Notes under the pieces: generated by a model | Told to the model about the DNA's origin: nothing | Database searches by the model: none | What the model saw: the letters and a program-made list of their open reading frames with translations, nothing else | Shown here: positions 1-9,014 of the stretch, piece after piece | Layout of the letters: the number at the start of each line of letters is the position of its first letter | Position numbering within the stretch: position 1 is the stretch's first letter | Position numbers and translations under genes: made by a program | Origin: JAKZVK01 sp965237575 | GTDB lineage: Bacteria > Acidobacteriota > Terriglobia > Bryobacterales > UBA6623 | Direction: 5' to 3' | Assembly (NCBI GenBank): GCA_965237575.1 | Contig: CBDEGI010000004.1 | Location: forward strand, 1,550,001-1,614,000 | Length of the DNA stretch: 64,000 nucleotides

Positions 1-328
1 GTCCCGGCGCGGTGCGGAAAAAGGCAACGAAGATCGGCTCACCGGTGTAGAGCGTGTAGCGCATCACCGAGAGGTTGTAGAAGACCTGGAAGGCGATGCT
101 CAACGTGGCGATCCACATCAGTTGGCCGCCGTAACGGGCGGTAACGATGGGGCCAAACAGCCACTCGCCGCCGCCGATGTTGCTGCCGACCATGAGGACG
201 CCCGGGCCGATCAGTGCCGTCCAACTGCGCATCGTGATGGCGGGAGCGCGGGGCAGGTCGGCCGACTCCCAAGCGGGAAAGTAGCGCGAGGCTTTGTTGC
301 GCGAAACGCTGTCGTCGGCCGCGGACAT
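1..328 (-). CDS. Nramp-like transporter, N-terminal part
   Basis: The first 109 codons of a membrane transporter that runs off the left edge, starting at the ATG at 328. After a polar N-terminus of about 35 residues comes a first membrane segment reading 'LIGPGVLMVGSNIGGGEW', followed by a second at about residues 68-88. The 'GPG' opening and helix spacing match the start of Nramp-family divalent-metal transporters, but the metal-binding DPGN motif of canonical members is absent ('SNIGG' in its place). A second Nramp-like gene at 33950-35209 shows the same loss. The substrate cannot be assigned. The divergent neighbour is the exported amidohydrolase at 497. Confidence 0.7.
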   Translation of the reverse strand, partial: MSAADDSVSRNKASRYFPAWESADLPRAPAITMRSWTALIGPGVLMVGSNIGGGEWLFGPIVTARYGGQLMWIATLSIAFQVFYNLSVMRYTLYTGEPIFVAFFRTAPG

Positions 329-380
329 CCAGCGATCTTAGCAGAGCAATGGAGGGCGCTCCTGTACGGATCGCAGACCG

Positions 381-412
381 TAGCGCGGATCTCGGTTTTG
401 AGATCCGCGGCC
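381..412. repeat. palindromic intergenic repeat, family A copy 1
   Basis: A near-perfect palindrome: arms GCGGATCTC and GAGATCCGC around a short GTTTT-type loop, followed by GGCCTTTC. Near-identical copies lie at 12905-12940 and, inverted, at 57996-58030. All three are between genes, as expected for a REP-like element. Confidence 0.75.
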
Positions 413-496
413 TTTCTCTCTGCGCCGGGAAGGAGCGCTAAGATGTACCTCCGGGCGCCGTTCCCTCCCTCGCCCTCGCAACCCTGGAGCACCACC

Positions 497-2041
497 ATGA
501 ACCGAACCCTCCTCTTCCTCTTGCTGACCGCGGTCACTGCCCTGGCTCAACGCCCTGGCACCCAACAACTCAAGAACCAAGCCATGGAACTGGTCGAGGC
601 CGACCGCAAGCGCGTACAAGAGATCACTGATTCGCTGTTTAGCTTCTCCGAGCTGGGCTATCAAGAGTACGAGTCGGCAAAGTACGTCACCGACATGCTC
701 GAGGCCGAAGGCTTCCGCGCCACCCACGGGCAGGCCGGTATGCCGACCGCCTTCGTCGCCGAGTGGGGGTCGGGCAAACCGATCGTCGGGTTCATGGCCG
801 ATATCGACGGCCTGCCGGAAACGTCGCAGAAACCCGGCGTGGCCTATCATGCGCCGCTGATCGAGAACGGTCCCGGCCACGGCGAGGGACATAACGCCGG
901 ACAAGCCGTCAACGTCACCGCGGCGATCGCCGTCAAGCGCCTGCTCGAGAAATACGACATGCAGGGCACGATTCGCGTCTATCCGGGTATCGCCGAAGAG
1001 TTGCTCGGCAGCCGTACCTATATGGCGCGCGAGGGCCTATTCAAAGACCTCGACATCATGCTCTGCGCGCACGTGTCGACCGAGTTCTCGACCAACTACG
1101 GCGTTCGCGGCCTGGCGCTCGTCTCGACGCAGTACACGTTTCAAGGGCGCAGCGCCCACGGGGCCGGCTCACCATGGATGGGCCGCAGCGCCCTCGATGC
1201 CGTCGAGCTGATGAACGCCGGCTGGAACTACCGCCGCGAGCATCTGCGCCTGCAGCAGCGCTCCCACTACGTCATCACGCACGGCGGCGACCAGCCGAAC
1301 GTCGTCCCGCCGGTCGCGACCGTGTGGTACTTTTTCCGCGAACTCGACCACCCCCACGTGCGGGAGTTGCATGCGCTCGGCACGAAGATCGCGCAGGGCG
1401 CGGCGATGATGACCGACACGACCGTCAGCGAACGCGTCCTCGGCGCCACCTGGCAGGGCCACTTCAACAAGCCCGTGGCCGAGCTGCTGCACGCCAACAT
1501 CACCGAGGTAGGTATGCCGCACTGGAGCGAAGCGGACATCACGCTGGCGAAAGGCGTCCAGAAAGAGCTGGAGGTCGAGCAAAGCGGCCTCGTCACGAAG
1601 GTCGAGGAGCTGAAGGGCTCCTCGGAGGCGTCCTCCGGCTCGGACGACATTGCCGAGGTGAGCTGGAACCTGCCGACCGTGGTATTGCGGTATCCCTCGA
1701 ACATCCCCAACCTGATCGGCCACCATTGGTCGCGCGCGATCTCGATGGCGACGCCGCTGGCCCACAAGGGCGCCACGGCCGGCGCGAAAGCCCAGGCCAT
1801 GACGGCGATCGCGCTGTTCGCCGAACCGAAGCTCGTCGAGCAGGCCTGGGAGTATTTCCGCGAGCAGACCAAAGAAACTACCTGGGAGTCGCTCATTCCC
1901 GACGACGTCGACCCGCCCGTTCACCTAAACGTTGACAAGATGAAGCGCTTCCGTCCCGAGCTGGAGAAGCTGCGCTACGACCCCAGCCGCTACGACACCT
2001 ACCTCGAGCAGTTGGGCATCGAGTACCCAACGGTGCGCTAG
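497..2041 (+). CDS. exported M20-family amidohydrolase (AbgB-like)
   Basis: A 514-residue zinc hydrolase of the M20 peptidase/amidohydrolase family, closest in feel to aminobenzoyl-glutamate utilisation protein B. The chosen ATG gives a clean signal peptide ('NRTLLFLLLTAVTALAQ'), so the enzyme is probably periplasmic, unlike cytoplasmic AbgB. The metal-site segment 'GHGEGHNAGQ' stands where the family has GxGHN; the metal ligand and general base region 'GIAEELLGSRTY' follows at about residue 175, and the lid domain contains 'STQYTFQGRSAHGAGSPW'. The reading frame stays open upstream to 122, but that part lacks any family similarity. Likely role: hydrolysis of N-acyl or aminobenzoyl amino acids; the true substrate is not evident. 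Confidence 0.88.
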   Translation: MNRTLLFLLLTAVTALAQRPGTQQLKNQAMELVEADRKRVQEITDSLFSFSELGYQEYESAKYVTDMLEAEGFRATHGQAGMPTAFVAEWGSGKPIVGFMADIDGLPETSQKPGVAYHAPLIENGPGHGEGHNAGQAVNVTAAIAVKRLLEKYDMQGTIRVYPGIAEELLGSRTYMAREGLFKDLDIMLCAHVSTEFSTNYGVRGLALVSTQYTFQGRSAHGAGSPWMGRSALDAVELMNAGWNYRREHLRLQQRSHYVITHGGDQPNVVPPVATVWYFFRELDHPHVRELHALGTKIAQGAAMMTDTTVSERVLGATWQGHFNKPVAELLHANITEVGMPHWSEADITLAKGVQKELEVEQSGLVTKVEELKGSSEASSGSDDIAEVSWNLPTVVLRYPSNIPNLIGHHWSRAISMATPLAHKGATAGAKAQAMTAIALFAEPKLVEQAWEYFREQTKETTWESLIPDDVDPPVHLNVDKMKRFRPELEKLRYDPSRYDTYLEQLGIEYPTVR

Positions 2042-2058
2042 TCGAGGAGGTCGTAACC

Positions 2059-2113
2059 ATGGTGGCGCGGGCCTCAGGCCTGCCGCGTCGACCTCCGGGT
2101 CGACGTCTGTAGG
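2059..2113. repeat. palindromic intergenic repeat, family B copy 1
   Basis: GC-rich repeat beginning TGGCGCGGGCCTC and containing a hairpin CGTCGACC-tccg-GGTCGACG (2086-2105). The same hairpin recurs at 18502-18521, and the TGGCGCGGGCCTC end recurs (inverted) at 18540-18550 and 56743-56760. Confidence 0.55.
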
Positions 2114-2171
2114 GTCTAGCTGTGGCCGCCGCCCACTCCTCGCCTACTTTATGCCCCACCCTTTCCCGACT

Positions 2172-2489
2172 CTAGGCGACGGCAGCGAGGCCGTTCCTCT
2201 CAACCAGCAACAACAGCTTCAGTGAGGCCCCGGACGGTCGTTTTTCTCCCCGCTCCCATTTGCTCACCAGGCTCGGCGTCACGTTCAGGTAGTTCGCAAA
2301 GACCGTCTGGCTCACGTGCTCCCGATCCCGGATGGCCTTGATCTCCTCGGGGCTCAGCGGCCGAACGGGAGTCAAGCAAGCCTCGTCGAAACGGCGCATC
2401 GTCTGTTTGTTGATCGCTCCGACATCGTGCAAGGCCCCCATCGTTTCATGGATGGCGGCCATCGCATCACTTCGATACTTCTTGCTCAT
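2172..2489 (-). CDS. XRE-family antitoxin (HigA/NadS-like)
   Basis: A 105-residue DNA-binding protein with a C-terminal helix-turn-helix (about residues 45-95): 'LSPEEIKAIRDREHVSQ' then 'FANYLNVTPSLVSKWERGEK'. This is the NadS/HigA-type antitoxin architecture, with an N-terminal toxin-binding arm. It overlaps the 3' end of the toxin gene by 4 bp (ATGA), so the two are translationally coupled in the toxin-first order usual for HigBA. It is expected to neutralise the toxin and repress the shared promoter upstream of 2858. The frame is intact although its partner is frameshifted. Confidence 0.88.
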   Translation of the reverse strand: MSKKYRSDAMAAIHETMGALHDVGAINKQTMRRFDEACLTPVRPLSPEEIKAIRDREHVSQTVFANYLNVTPSLVSKWERGEKRPSGASLKLLLLVERNGLAAVA

Positions 2490-2858
2490 GACCTTTTCAC
2501 CTCCACAAACTCGCCTCCGTTGATCAGCGCCGCAAGATGCTTCTCCGTCAGCGACAGGACATGCTTTGCGGCTTCCTTGAACTGCTCCTCTTCATCGGTA
2601 CCGATGTTTCCGCGCCGGCTTTTCGCGAACCCGTACATGAAAACGGCGCGTTCACCCCGCCGAAAGATAATGATCGTCCGATACCCTTTCGACTTCCCCT
2701 GCCCCGGGCCTTGCAACCCGCTGTTTGATGACTTCGCCGCCAAGGTCGGCATCGATCTGTCCGCTCGCCGCCCGCTCCACAGCCTCCAACAGGGCCCTAT
2801 CGTCAATCCTTTCCTTTTGGGAAAACCGTTGAAACCACTTGGATTTGAAGATTCTCAC
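2486..2858 (-). pseudogene. RelE/HigB-type toxin, frameshifted
   Basis: Two overlapping frames make one toxin of about 123 residues. The N-terminal half (from the ATG at 2858) reads 'MRIFKSKWFQRFSQKE...DADLGGEVIKQRVARPG'. The C-terminal half continues in the next frame as 'GQGKSKGYRTIIIFRRG...'. Together they match the NadT-like RelE/HigB family, whose members have the conserved join 'RVARPGxGKSxGYRT'. The join falls in a run of four G on the coding strand (2702-2705); one extra G explains the shift, and the total span is 124 codons plus one base. It is either a dead toxin beside a live antitoxin, or a sequencing error. Confidence 0.82.
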
Positions 2859-3145
2859 GTTTCGCCCTTTGCGAATCCATCTATCTCTATTCTATGGCAC
2901 TAAGTGCTATAGTTCAACTGTCTTCTACCTGGCTACGCCCCACCCTATTTGAATCCGGAGCCTCCCGTCGCCACCGAAAACGGCTGTTCTCGAGCGCGCC
3001 GACACAGTCAGGTCATGCGGAAGGCCACACGGACGCGATCGCCATCGCGGGAACGCGTCCGGCTCGGCGGAGTCGAAGAACCTTAACGCCCGCCGGCCTA
3101 CGGACGCACCCGCCAGCAGCCGAACGGAGTTTTTTCGTAGTCTGT

Positions 3146-5041
3146 ATGGTCATGATGAAGACATCCGACGCGTTCGAGATCAGGGCGGGGGTGCAAGACC
3201 GCTACGCCGACGTGCTGACGCCGAGAGCCCTTGCGGTTCTCGCCGAGCTGGCCGCGCTCGACAGTGATCGCAAGGCCGTGATGCAGGCCAGACTGGAACG
3301 CCGCCGCCGCCGCGCGCAGCAGAGCGAAAGGATCCAGTTTCTCGACCCTGAATCCACCATCCCTCGGACTGCGATCAAGGTCGCCGACGCCCGCGCCGGG
3401 CGGTTCACCGGCTCCGCGATTCCCGACGATCTGAAGTGCCAGTGGGTGCAAGGCACCGGTCCCGGCGCCAAGCCGCACGCGGCGTTGGAAAACAGCATCC
3501 GCAACGTTGCGTACGCCCTTCTCTCCGGCGCCGACGGATGGATGTTCGATGGCGAAGACGCCCTGGGTCAGATCGAGACGATGTCTCTTGACAACCAGCG
3601 AAACCTTCGCCTGGCATTCGCGAAGGACCCGGTCTTTTTGCAGGCGGCCGAGGTTGTGGCAGCGCAAATGAACTCTTGGTCGGAGGGCTTCTTTGGGCGG
3701 AAGATCGTGACCGACTGGCACCGGCAACTCGACTTCACAACCAAGATCTTTCGGGCGCGCGGCCTCCATTTGGAGGATCGTCACATTCGCAACACCGACG
3801 GCAGTGGCTTCTCCGCGTCGATGGTTGACGCCGTCCTCTACGTGGTCCACAACCACGAGTCATTGGCAAGGCAGGGCGCTAGCCTAGTGCTGTATCTGCC
3901 GAAGATCCAGACCGCCGAGGAAGCCGCACTATGGAATGACATTCTCAGCGGCGTCGAGACCTGCCTGGGGTTGGCAGGCGGGGCGATCAAGACCTACGTT
4001 CTCGTCGAGCAGATTGAGGCCTCGTTCCAGTTGATGGAGATTCGCGCGGCCTTAGGAAACCGGTTCGCCGGATTCAACACCGGCCGCTGGGACTACATCA
4101 ACAGCGTCGGCGATGCCATGGCTTGGGATCCGAATTTCATCCACCCGAACATCGATGCCGTAGTCATGATCTACGGCTACATGCGGAACTACGAAGACCG
4201 CGTCCGGCGGGCGACCAACACTCCCGACGAAAAGGGACAGTGCGCCCTGTGGCAGGGCGGCATGGAACCGAACATTCCCGTCGGATCGGAAGCGGGCGTC
4301 TCCGAGAGCATGAGGAAAGCGACTCTGGGTGCCGAACGGGAACAAAGAGAAGGGGCCAGCGGCAAATGGGTGGCCCACTGGAAGATGGTGCATATCATCC
4401 GCCCGGTTTGGGAGAAGGTCGGCCAAGCGAACCAAGCCGGCCGATCGTTCCCGCCGCTCTCCTACACCGAGTCCGACGCCGACGGCTTGGTTCTGCTCGA
4501 GCCCGCTCCCCGCACGATCCGCGGCGCCAGGGACCTGATCAGCGTGGCGGTCCAGTACGGCAACGCCTTCGAACAGGGCTTCCAAGCGGCTGCGCTGAAG
4601 CCCGCGGATTTCTTCGGCAATGACGACGTTCTCTACCTCATGGAAGACATGGCGACCGGCGAGATCCGGCTCAGCATCCTTTGGGAGTGGCTGCACAAGA
4701 CGGCCGTACTAACGGCAGCGGATGAGGAAACCGGCGCAAGAGAAGGCGATCCGTTTACCGAAGAGATATTCTCACGGCTCCTCGCTGAGGAATACGCAAA
4801 GCTTCAGCGCGCAAGAAACGTGGATGTCCACGACGACTCCAAGGCCACCACGCTCCCTGTCTCGAAAGTGATTGTGGACGCTTACGTAAGATTTGATCAA
4901 AAGGCGCCTTGGATGGTGGACCTGCTCAACGTCAATCTAGGCGTCGAGCAGGAGGGAACAGCACAGCAACGGACCGGCGACTTCCTGGAGCTATTCGCCA
5001 GCGAGGGCGTTCGCATTACGAAGAATCTCGATTTCGCCTGA
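3146..5041 (+). CDS. malate synthase-like enzyme
   Basis: A 631-residue TIM-barrel protein of the malate synthase family (acetyl-CoA + glyoxylate to malate). Family blocks in order are: 'MFDGEDALGQ' (compare malate synthase A 'GDFEDS'), 'VEQIEASFQLMEI' with a magnesium-ligand Glu, 'FNTGRWDYINSVGD' with the second metal Asp, and 'LMEDMATGEIRLS' matching the region of the catalytic Asp. It is about 100 residues longer than typical malate synthase A, with an extended N-terminus and C-terminal helix region. The frame is open from 2894, but the first plausible starts are the ATGs at 3146, 3152 and 3155; no convincing ribosome site separates them. No isocitrate lyase is nearby, so glyoxylate-shunt use is inferred. 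Confidence 0.82.
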   Translation: MVMMKTSDAFEIRAGVQDRYADVLTPRALAVLAELAALDSDRKAVMQARLERRRRRAQQSERIQFLDPESTIPRTAIKVADARAGRFTGSAIPDDLKCQWVQGTGPGAKPHAALENSIRNVAYALLSGADGWMFDGEDALGQIETMSLDNQRNLRLAFAKDPVFLQAAEVVAAQMNSWSEGFFGRKIVTDWHRQLDFTTKIFRARGLHLEDRHIRNTDGSGFSASMVDAVLYVVHNHESLARQGASLVLYLPKIQTAEEAALWNDILSGVETCLGLAGGAIKTYVLVEQIEASFQLMEIRAALGNRFAGFNTGRWDYINSVGDAMAWDPNFIHPNIDAVVMIYGYMRNYEDRVRRATNTPDEKGQCALWQGGMEPNIPVGSEAGVSESMRKATLGAEREQREGASGKWVAHWKMVHIIRPVWEKVGQANQAGRSFPPLSYTESDADGLVLLEPAPRTIRGARDLISVAVQYGNAFEQGFQAAALKPADFFGNDDVLYLMEDMATGEIRLSILWEWLHKTAVLTAADEETGAREGDPFTEEIFSRLLAEEYAKLQRARNVDVHDDSKATTLPVSKVIVDAYVRFDQKAPWMVDLLNVNLGVEQEGTAQQRTGDFLELFASEGVRITKNLDFA

Positions 5042-5101
5042 CGGTAGCGCTCCCCGCCGCTGCTACGATAAACAAGCCAGCCCTACGAGGAGACGTGTGG
5101 A

Positions 5102-6451
5102 ATGAAAAGGCGGTTTAGTGCTCGCGGCCTTGTGGCCGCCCTTGCTTTGATGACCGGCCTCGCCCCGGTCTGCCGGCCTGACACCTATGTGGTCTATGTC
5201 GCTCCGAGAGATAGTCCAGCCTCTGCTGTCGCAAAATCGAAGGCCGACGGCGCGACGGTTTTCGCTGAGCGGCGGCTCCATCGGGCGCTGACGAAAGCAG
5301 CCGAGCTGCTCCAGTCCGGCCCTCACACCGTGAATGTGCTGGTCGCGCCGGGAGCTTACCCCGGCAAGATCAGGGCCGGTGTTTGGGTGCTTCCTCCCAT
5401 CAACAATCCGCAAGGTTCGCTCCGGCTGATCGGCGGATTCAACGACGACTTCACGGGCCGGCAACCGTTCCGCCGTCTATCACGGCTGGTGACTGTGGAG
5501 GGACGTGACGGGGCCCTGCTCCAGATCTCCCGAAAATCGGCCCTGAAACAGCTCGTGATCTCGGGCTTCGTCTTCGACGCCGCGCCGTCCAATAAATACG
5601 ATGCCAAGACCAACAGCCTCCTCAAAGCGCAGTCGCGGTCCTACCCGTTGATCAGCTTCTCGCAGCTCAAGACGAGCCACCTCGTCGTCGACAGCAACAT
5701 CTTCCTCAACGGTGCGCACGGCGCTTTCGACCCCTACATCGCCCCGCTTTCGCCCGACACGGTCGTCGACATCAGCAACAACTTCTTCATGAACAACATC
5801 AAGACGATGACCCCGGCGGCCACGGCCGCGCGTGGACTCATAGTCAAGCAGATCCACCTCCTCCACAACTCCTTCTTGTTGAGCTGGCCTTTCAATCCCG
5901 ATCCGACATCGAGCAACGTCTCGGCGATCGAACTCTATCACAAAGACGGCTGCCAACAGCTCACGATTGAAAGCAACATCTTTGCCTTCAATCCGGGCGG
6001 CGCGATGCAGCACGACTGGCCGGAAGATCGAATGCCGGCCCTGGCCATCCGCAACAACCTGTTCTACATGAACTCGGCCCTGTTCAAGGACGGCAATGCG
6101 GAAAACGGCGTCTTCGCCGGCAAGTTCGGCACCAATCCCAAGTACCTCCTCCTCGACATCGAGACCGTCGAGGACGACCTCGACTACGACGTGGAAGGCA
6201 ATGTTTCTCTCGACCCGAAGATCACAATTGCCATGGCGGACTTGAAGGCCGCGGACTCCTACAGCGTCGAGCGAAAAGACACCGTGATGAATGACATCCG
6301 GCGTCTGTTTGGCCTGAACCAGGACGGTGGCACGGTTGCCATCGCAAACTTCGCGCCGGCCCTTGTCTTCAGCACACACGCCCTTCCGCTGCCCGCCGAG
6401 CAGCAGGCCAAGGCCTTCGGCGTACAGCCCAACCAGCTCTGGAAGCCTTGA
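5102..6451 (+). CDS. secreted right-handed beta-helix protein
   Basis: A 449-residue protein with a signal peptide ('RGLVAALALMTGLAPVC') and no transmembrane segment after it. The middle carries repeated short strands with asparagine ladders ('LVVDSNIFLNG', 'VVDISNNFFMNN', 'IHLLHNSFLLSW', 'LTIESNIFAFN', 'LAIRNNLFYMN'), the pattern of parallel beta-helix proteins such as pectate-lyase-like or PbH1-repeat proteins. The early part ('HTVNVLVAPGAYPGKI') resembles the DUF1565-like start of such folds. No catalytic residues can be assigned. An AGGAG site lies about 9 bases before the ATG at 5102. Probably a secreted carbohydrate-binding or carbohydrate-cleaving protein. Confidence 0.8.
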   Translation: MKRRFSARGLVAALALMTGLAPVCRPDTYVVYVAPRDSPASAVAKSKADGATVFAERRLHRALTKAAELLQSGPHTVNVLVAPGAYPGKIRAGVWVLPPINNPQGSLRLIGGFNDDFTGRQPFRRLSRLVTVEGRDGALLQISRKSALKQLVISGFVFDAAPSNKYDAKTNSLLKAQSRSYPLISFSQLKTSHLVVDSNIFLNGAHGAFDPYIAPLSPDTVVDISNNFFMNNIKTMTPAATAARGLIVKQIHLLHNSFLLSWPFNPDPTSSNVSAIELYHKDGCQQLTIESNIFAFNPGGAMQHDWPEDRMPALAIRNNLFYMNSALFKDGNAENGVFAGKFGTNPKYLLLDIETVEDDLDYDVEGNVSLDPKITIAMADLKAADSYSVERKDTVMNDIRRLFGLNQDGGTVAIANFAPALVFSTHALPLPAEQQAKAFGVQPNQLWKP

Positions 6452-6544
6452 GCCCTGACCAATCCGGACTGGCACCTCCGCACGGGGCGGGCGGAGCGCG
6501 AAGCGCGAAGCGGGCGCAACGCGATACCTCGACAGTAGCCGGTT

Positions 6545-7780
6545 TCACGGCCGGGCTTGACGAGGACGAGTCCCAACCCGCATGGGAGGTATTACTCCGT
6601 AGGTCATCGCTCGCCAGCACCATTCCACGGGGCCAAATTGAAACCGCCGTGTCCACCAGGCACTGGCCAGTACCAGAAGCGGGAACAGCGCCACCACGAT
6701 GAGCGCCCCCATCGTCGGCTGAAGACGGCCATACAACCCGAAACCCCAGCTATAGATGACCACCGCGGCCACGACGCTGGTCAAGAGATAGTTGGTGAGT
6801 GCGAGCCGCCCGGCGGGGGCCAGAAGTGAAAGCACTCTCTTGCACGCGTCGCGTTCGAACAGTAACGTGATGCCGGCGGCATAGCCCAACCCGAGTGCCT
6901 GATAGATCGACCAATCCACGACGCCTTCGATCGATGCCAAGGCCAACGAATCCGAGCCAACCGTGGCATAACTCTTCAGCGCCATAAAGATCACCGTCCC
7001 CCGCGACGGGGATGCCGAGCAGCCACGGAAAGGCGGATCGTACAAATCTTCGACGAACCGCGGGATCTTCCAGGACACCGAGACGGCCGACATAAAACCC
7101 GAGCACCAGCAGTCCCAAATGATTGAGCTCCTGAAACTCCACCCCTCCCCCGGCGAGCAGTACCGCCATCCCCGCCAAACTTGCCACAGCGATGTCCGCA
7201 AATGTGCCTTCCTCAAAGGCCCGCCCCATCTCGTCCAAACCAGTTTTTTCCGCGCTTGCAGCCTCGTTCGCCGATGCAGGCGTGGCCGAGTCCGGGCTCG
7301 CGCTATAGATCTTCTTAACCCGCCAGCCCAGGTTGCCAATGACGAAGCAAAGGACCGCGGAGATCAGCAGCACTCGACGGGACCGTTTGCACAAGAAAAG
7401 GAGAACAAAACCGAAAATCACATAGAGGATCAAGATCCACACAGCCAGCCCGCAGGCCATGGCCACGCAGGCGATCAACAGAAGACCGGCCGAACGACGG
7501 GAGAAGAGAGCCGTAAAATTCGCGCCCCGTGTCCGCGCCCGCTCGAGCTGGAGGTAGAAGCCAAGGCCGTACAAGAACGAGAAAATCGTGACGAACTTGC
7601 TATTCGCAAGCAGTGCGATGAGGAGCATCACGGTCTGGTCGGCAAACCCTAGCGGCTCCGGCAGGTAGATTTGCCCCCCCGCAGGTCCCACGTCATGTTG
7701 ACGGCGAACATCCCGAATATGGCGAAGCCCCGCAGGACATCGAGGAGCTGGATGCGCTCACCAGTGGGGGTCGGAATCAC
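6545..7780 (-). pseudogene. DUF418/YeiB-family membrane protein, two frameshifts
   Basis: Three frames join into one 411-residue DUF418 protein. The start (GTG at 7780) reads 'GERIQLLDVLRGFAIFGMF' and 'NMTWD', the family's opening motif. The middle frame has several membrane helices. The last frame has 'APAGRLALTNYLLTS' and ends 'GPVEWCWRAMTYG', the conserved DUF418 C-terminus. The joins fall in a run of seven G (7674-7680, one base short) and five G (6998-7002, one base too many) on the coding strand. The two cancel, so the span is exactly 412 codons. Either a decayed gene or two homopolymer errors. The function of DUF418 proteins is unclear; they are polytopic inner-membrane proteins. Confidence 0.82.
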
Positions 7781-8109
7781 AGTGACTCTGCCTCGTGCCT
7801 ATCGGATGGTCGGCTCTGGGACGAGCAACAACGATCGCAGACTCGGAACCGAAGGGCCAACCGTGCCGGTCCGATTCTACCGTGAAGCAATAGAGCAGTG
7901 AGATCACAGTAAGACTGTATCGGTAGTGCGACGGCCTACAACGTTGGGCGAGAGGCTGGCAACCTGCGAGCCGGGCGCATTGCCGATACGGGTTGTTGGA
8001 CGAAGCCGGGCTGCGGACTGGCGAGGGAATTGTCGACAAACTCCGTATGTTTGGTTGTCAGGGATGGTTTAGTCTTTAATCAGTCCTGGCACATATTCTG
8101 CCAAGCCGC
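7781..8109. other. intergenic region, no recognised feature
   Basis: About 330 bp between two genes transcribed leftward. It should hold the promoter of the DUF418 gene and the 3' untranslated part of the TPR gene, but I see no clear hairpin terminator, repeat or small gene. Confidence 0.4.
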
Positions 8110-8988
8110 TCAAAATATCGTCGATGCGGCCCGGGGCAAACCTAACAGCGTAAGTAACTCGGTCTCGAACTCCTTCGCGGCGCGAGTGGACCGTCGGCGA
8201 ACGGGTGCTGCGTGTAGGCTCTCCAGGGCTTGCGAATAGGACTTCCGGGCTTCGTCGGTGCGTCCCATCCGGCTCAGAATAGCGCCCCGCCGATGAAACC
8301 AGCGTTCCGGCGCCATGGAAGGGCGAATCTGATCGAGCCGCTCAAAAGCCCGTTCATACTGGTTCAGGCTTAACTCGATATGGATTACGAAGTCGACGAG
8401 GGTGAAAACCGGACCCAACCGTTCGATTCCCTGGTCGAGTCCGTCAAGCGCCTGTTCAAGGTGATCCGGACCAGCAGAGGTCAGAGCTTTCGCTCGTTCC
8501 AAATAGTACTCAGGGGTTGGATTCTTCAGGCCGGCGATGACCTTGTCGTAATCGGCCACCGCGGCCAGCGGCTGCTCCAGCTTGACGAGGAGTCGCGCGC
8601 GCGTCAAAAGTCCCTCTCGGTGGTCCGGCCGCGCCCTTAGCAGGCGATCAAGATCCGTCTTCGCGTCCGCCCAGCGGCCCGTCTCGAAGAACATTCGTCC
8701 GCGAACGAATGGAACTACATCTGAATCCGAATCGCGGTCAGCCGCGTGCTGGTAGTCAGCCAACGCCGCGCCCCAGTCACGATGCAGTCGGTGTAGCTCG
8801 CCCCTCTTGATGTACAGGTCCGGGTTTTCCGGGTCAGCCGCGATACGCTTATCCATGTCCTTCAACCGCTCGTGGATGCCCGCGTGGCCGTCTACTCCCA
8901 CGGGCGACAAAAGGACGGCGAGCGCCGTCAGAAGTGGGGCCATAGAGAGTATTCGACTAACTGCCGAAACGTTCGTTGCGCATTTCAT
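8110..8988 (-). CDS. exported TPR-repeat protein
   Basis: A 292-residue protein with a signal peptide ('ILSMAPLLTALAVLLSPVGVDGHA') followed by about six tetratricopeptide-type helical repeats, visible as 'PENPDLYIKRGELHRLHRDWGAAL'-like units (quoted in part: 'LYIKRGELHRLHRDW', 'VRGRMFFETGRWADA', 'LLTRARLLVKLEQPLAA', 'YYLERAKALTSAG'). The open frame extends to 9192, but the ATG at 8988 is chosen because it places the signal peptide at the N-terminus. It lies just downstream of the phosphatase gene (26 bp gap, same strand) and may be co-transcribed with it. Likely a periplasmic scaffold; no enzymatic domain is seen. Confidence 0.8.
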   Translation of the reverse strand: MKCATNVSAVSRILSMAPLLTALAVLLSPVGVDGHAGIHERLKDMDKRIAADPENPDLYIKRGELHRLHRDWGAALADYQHAADRDSDSDVVPFVRGRMFFETGRWADAKTDLDRLLRARPDHREGLLTRARLLVKLEQPLAAVADYDKVIAGLKNPTPEYYLERAKALTSAGPDHLEQALDGLDQGIERLGPVFTLVDFVIHIELSLNQYERAFERLDQIRPSMAPERWFHRRGAILSRMGRTDEARKSYSQALESLHAAPVRRRSTRAAKEFETELLTLLGLPRAASTIF

Positions 8989-9014
8989 GACAGCAAAAGA
9001 TCGCTTCCATTCAC

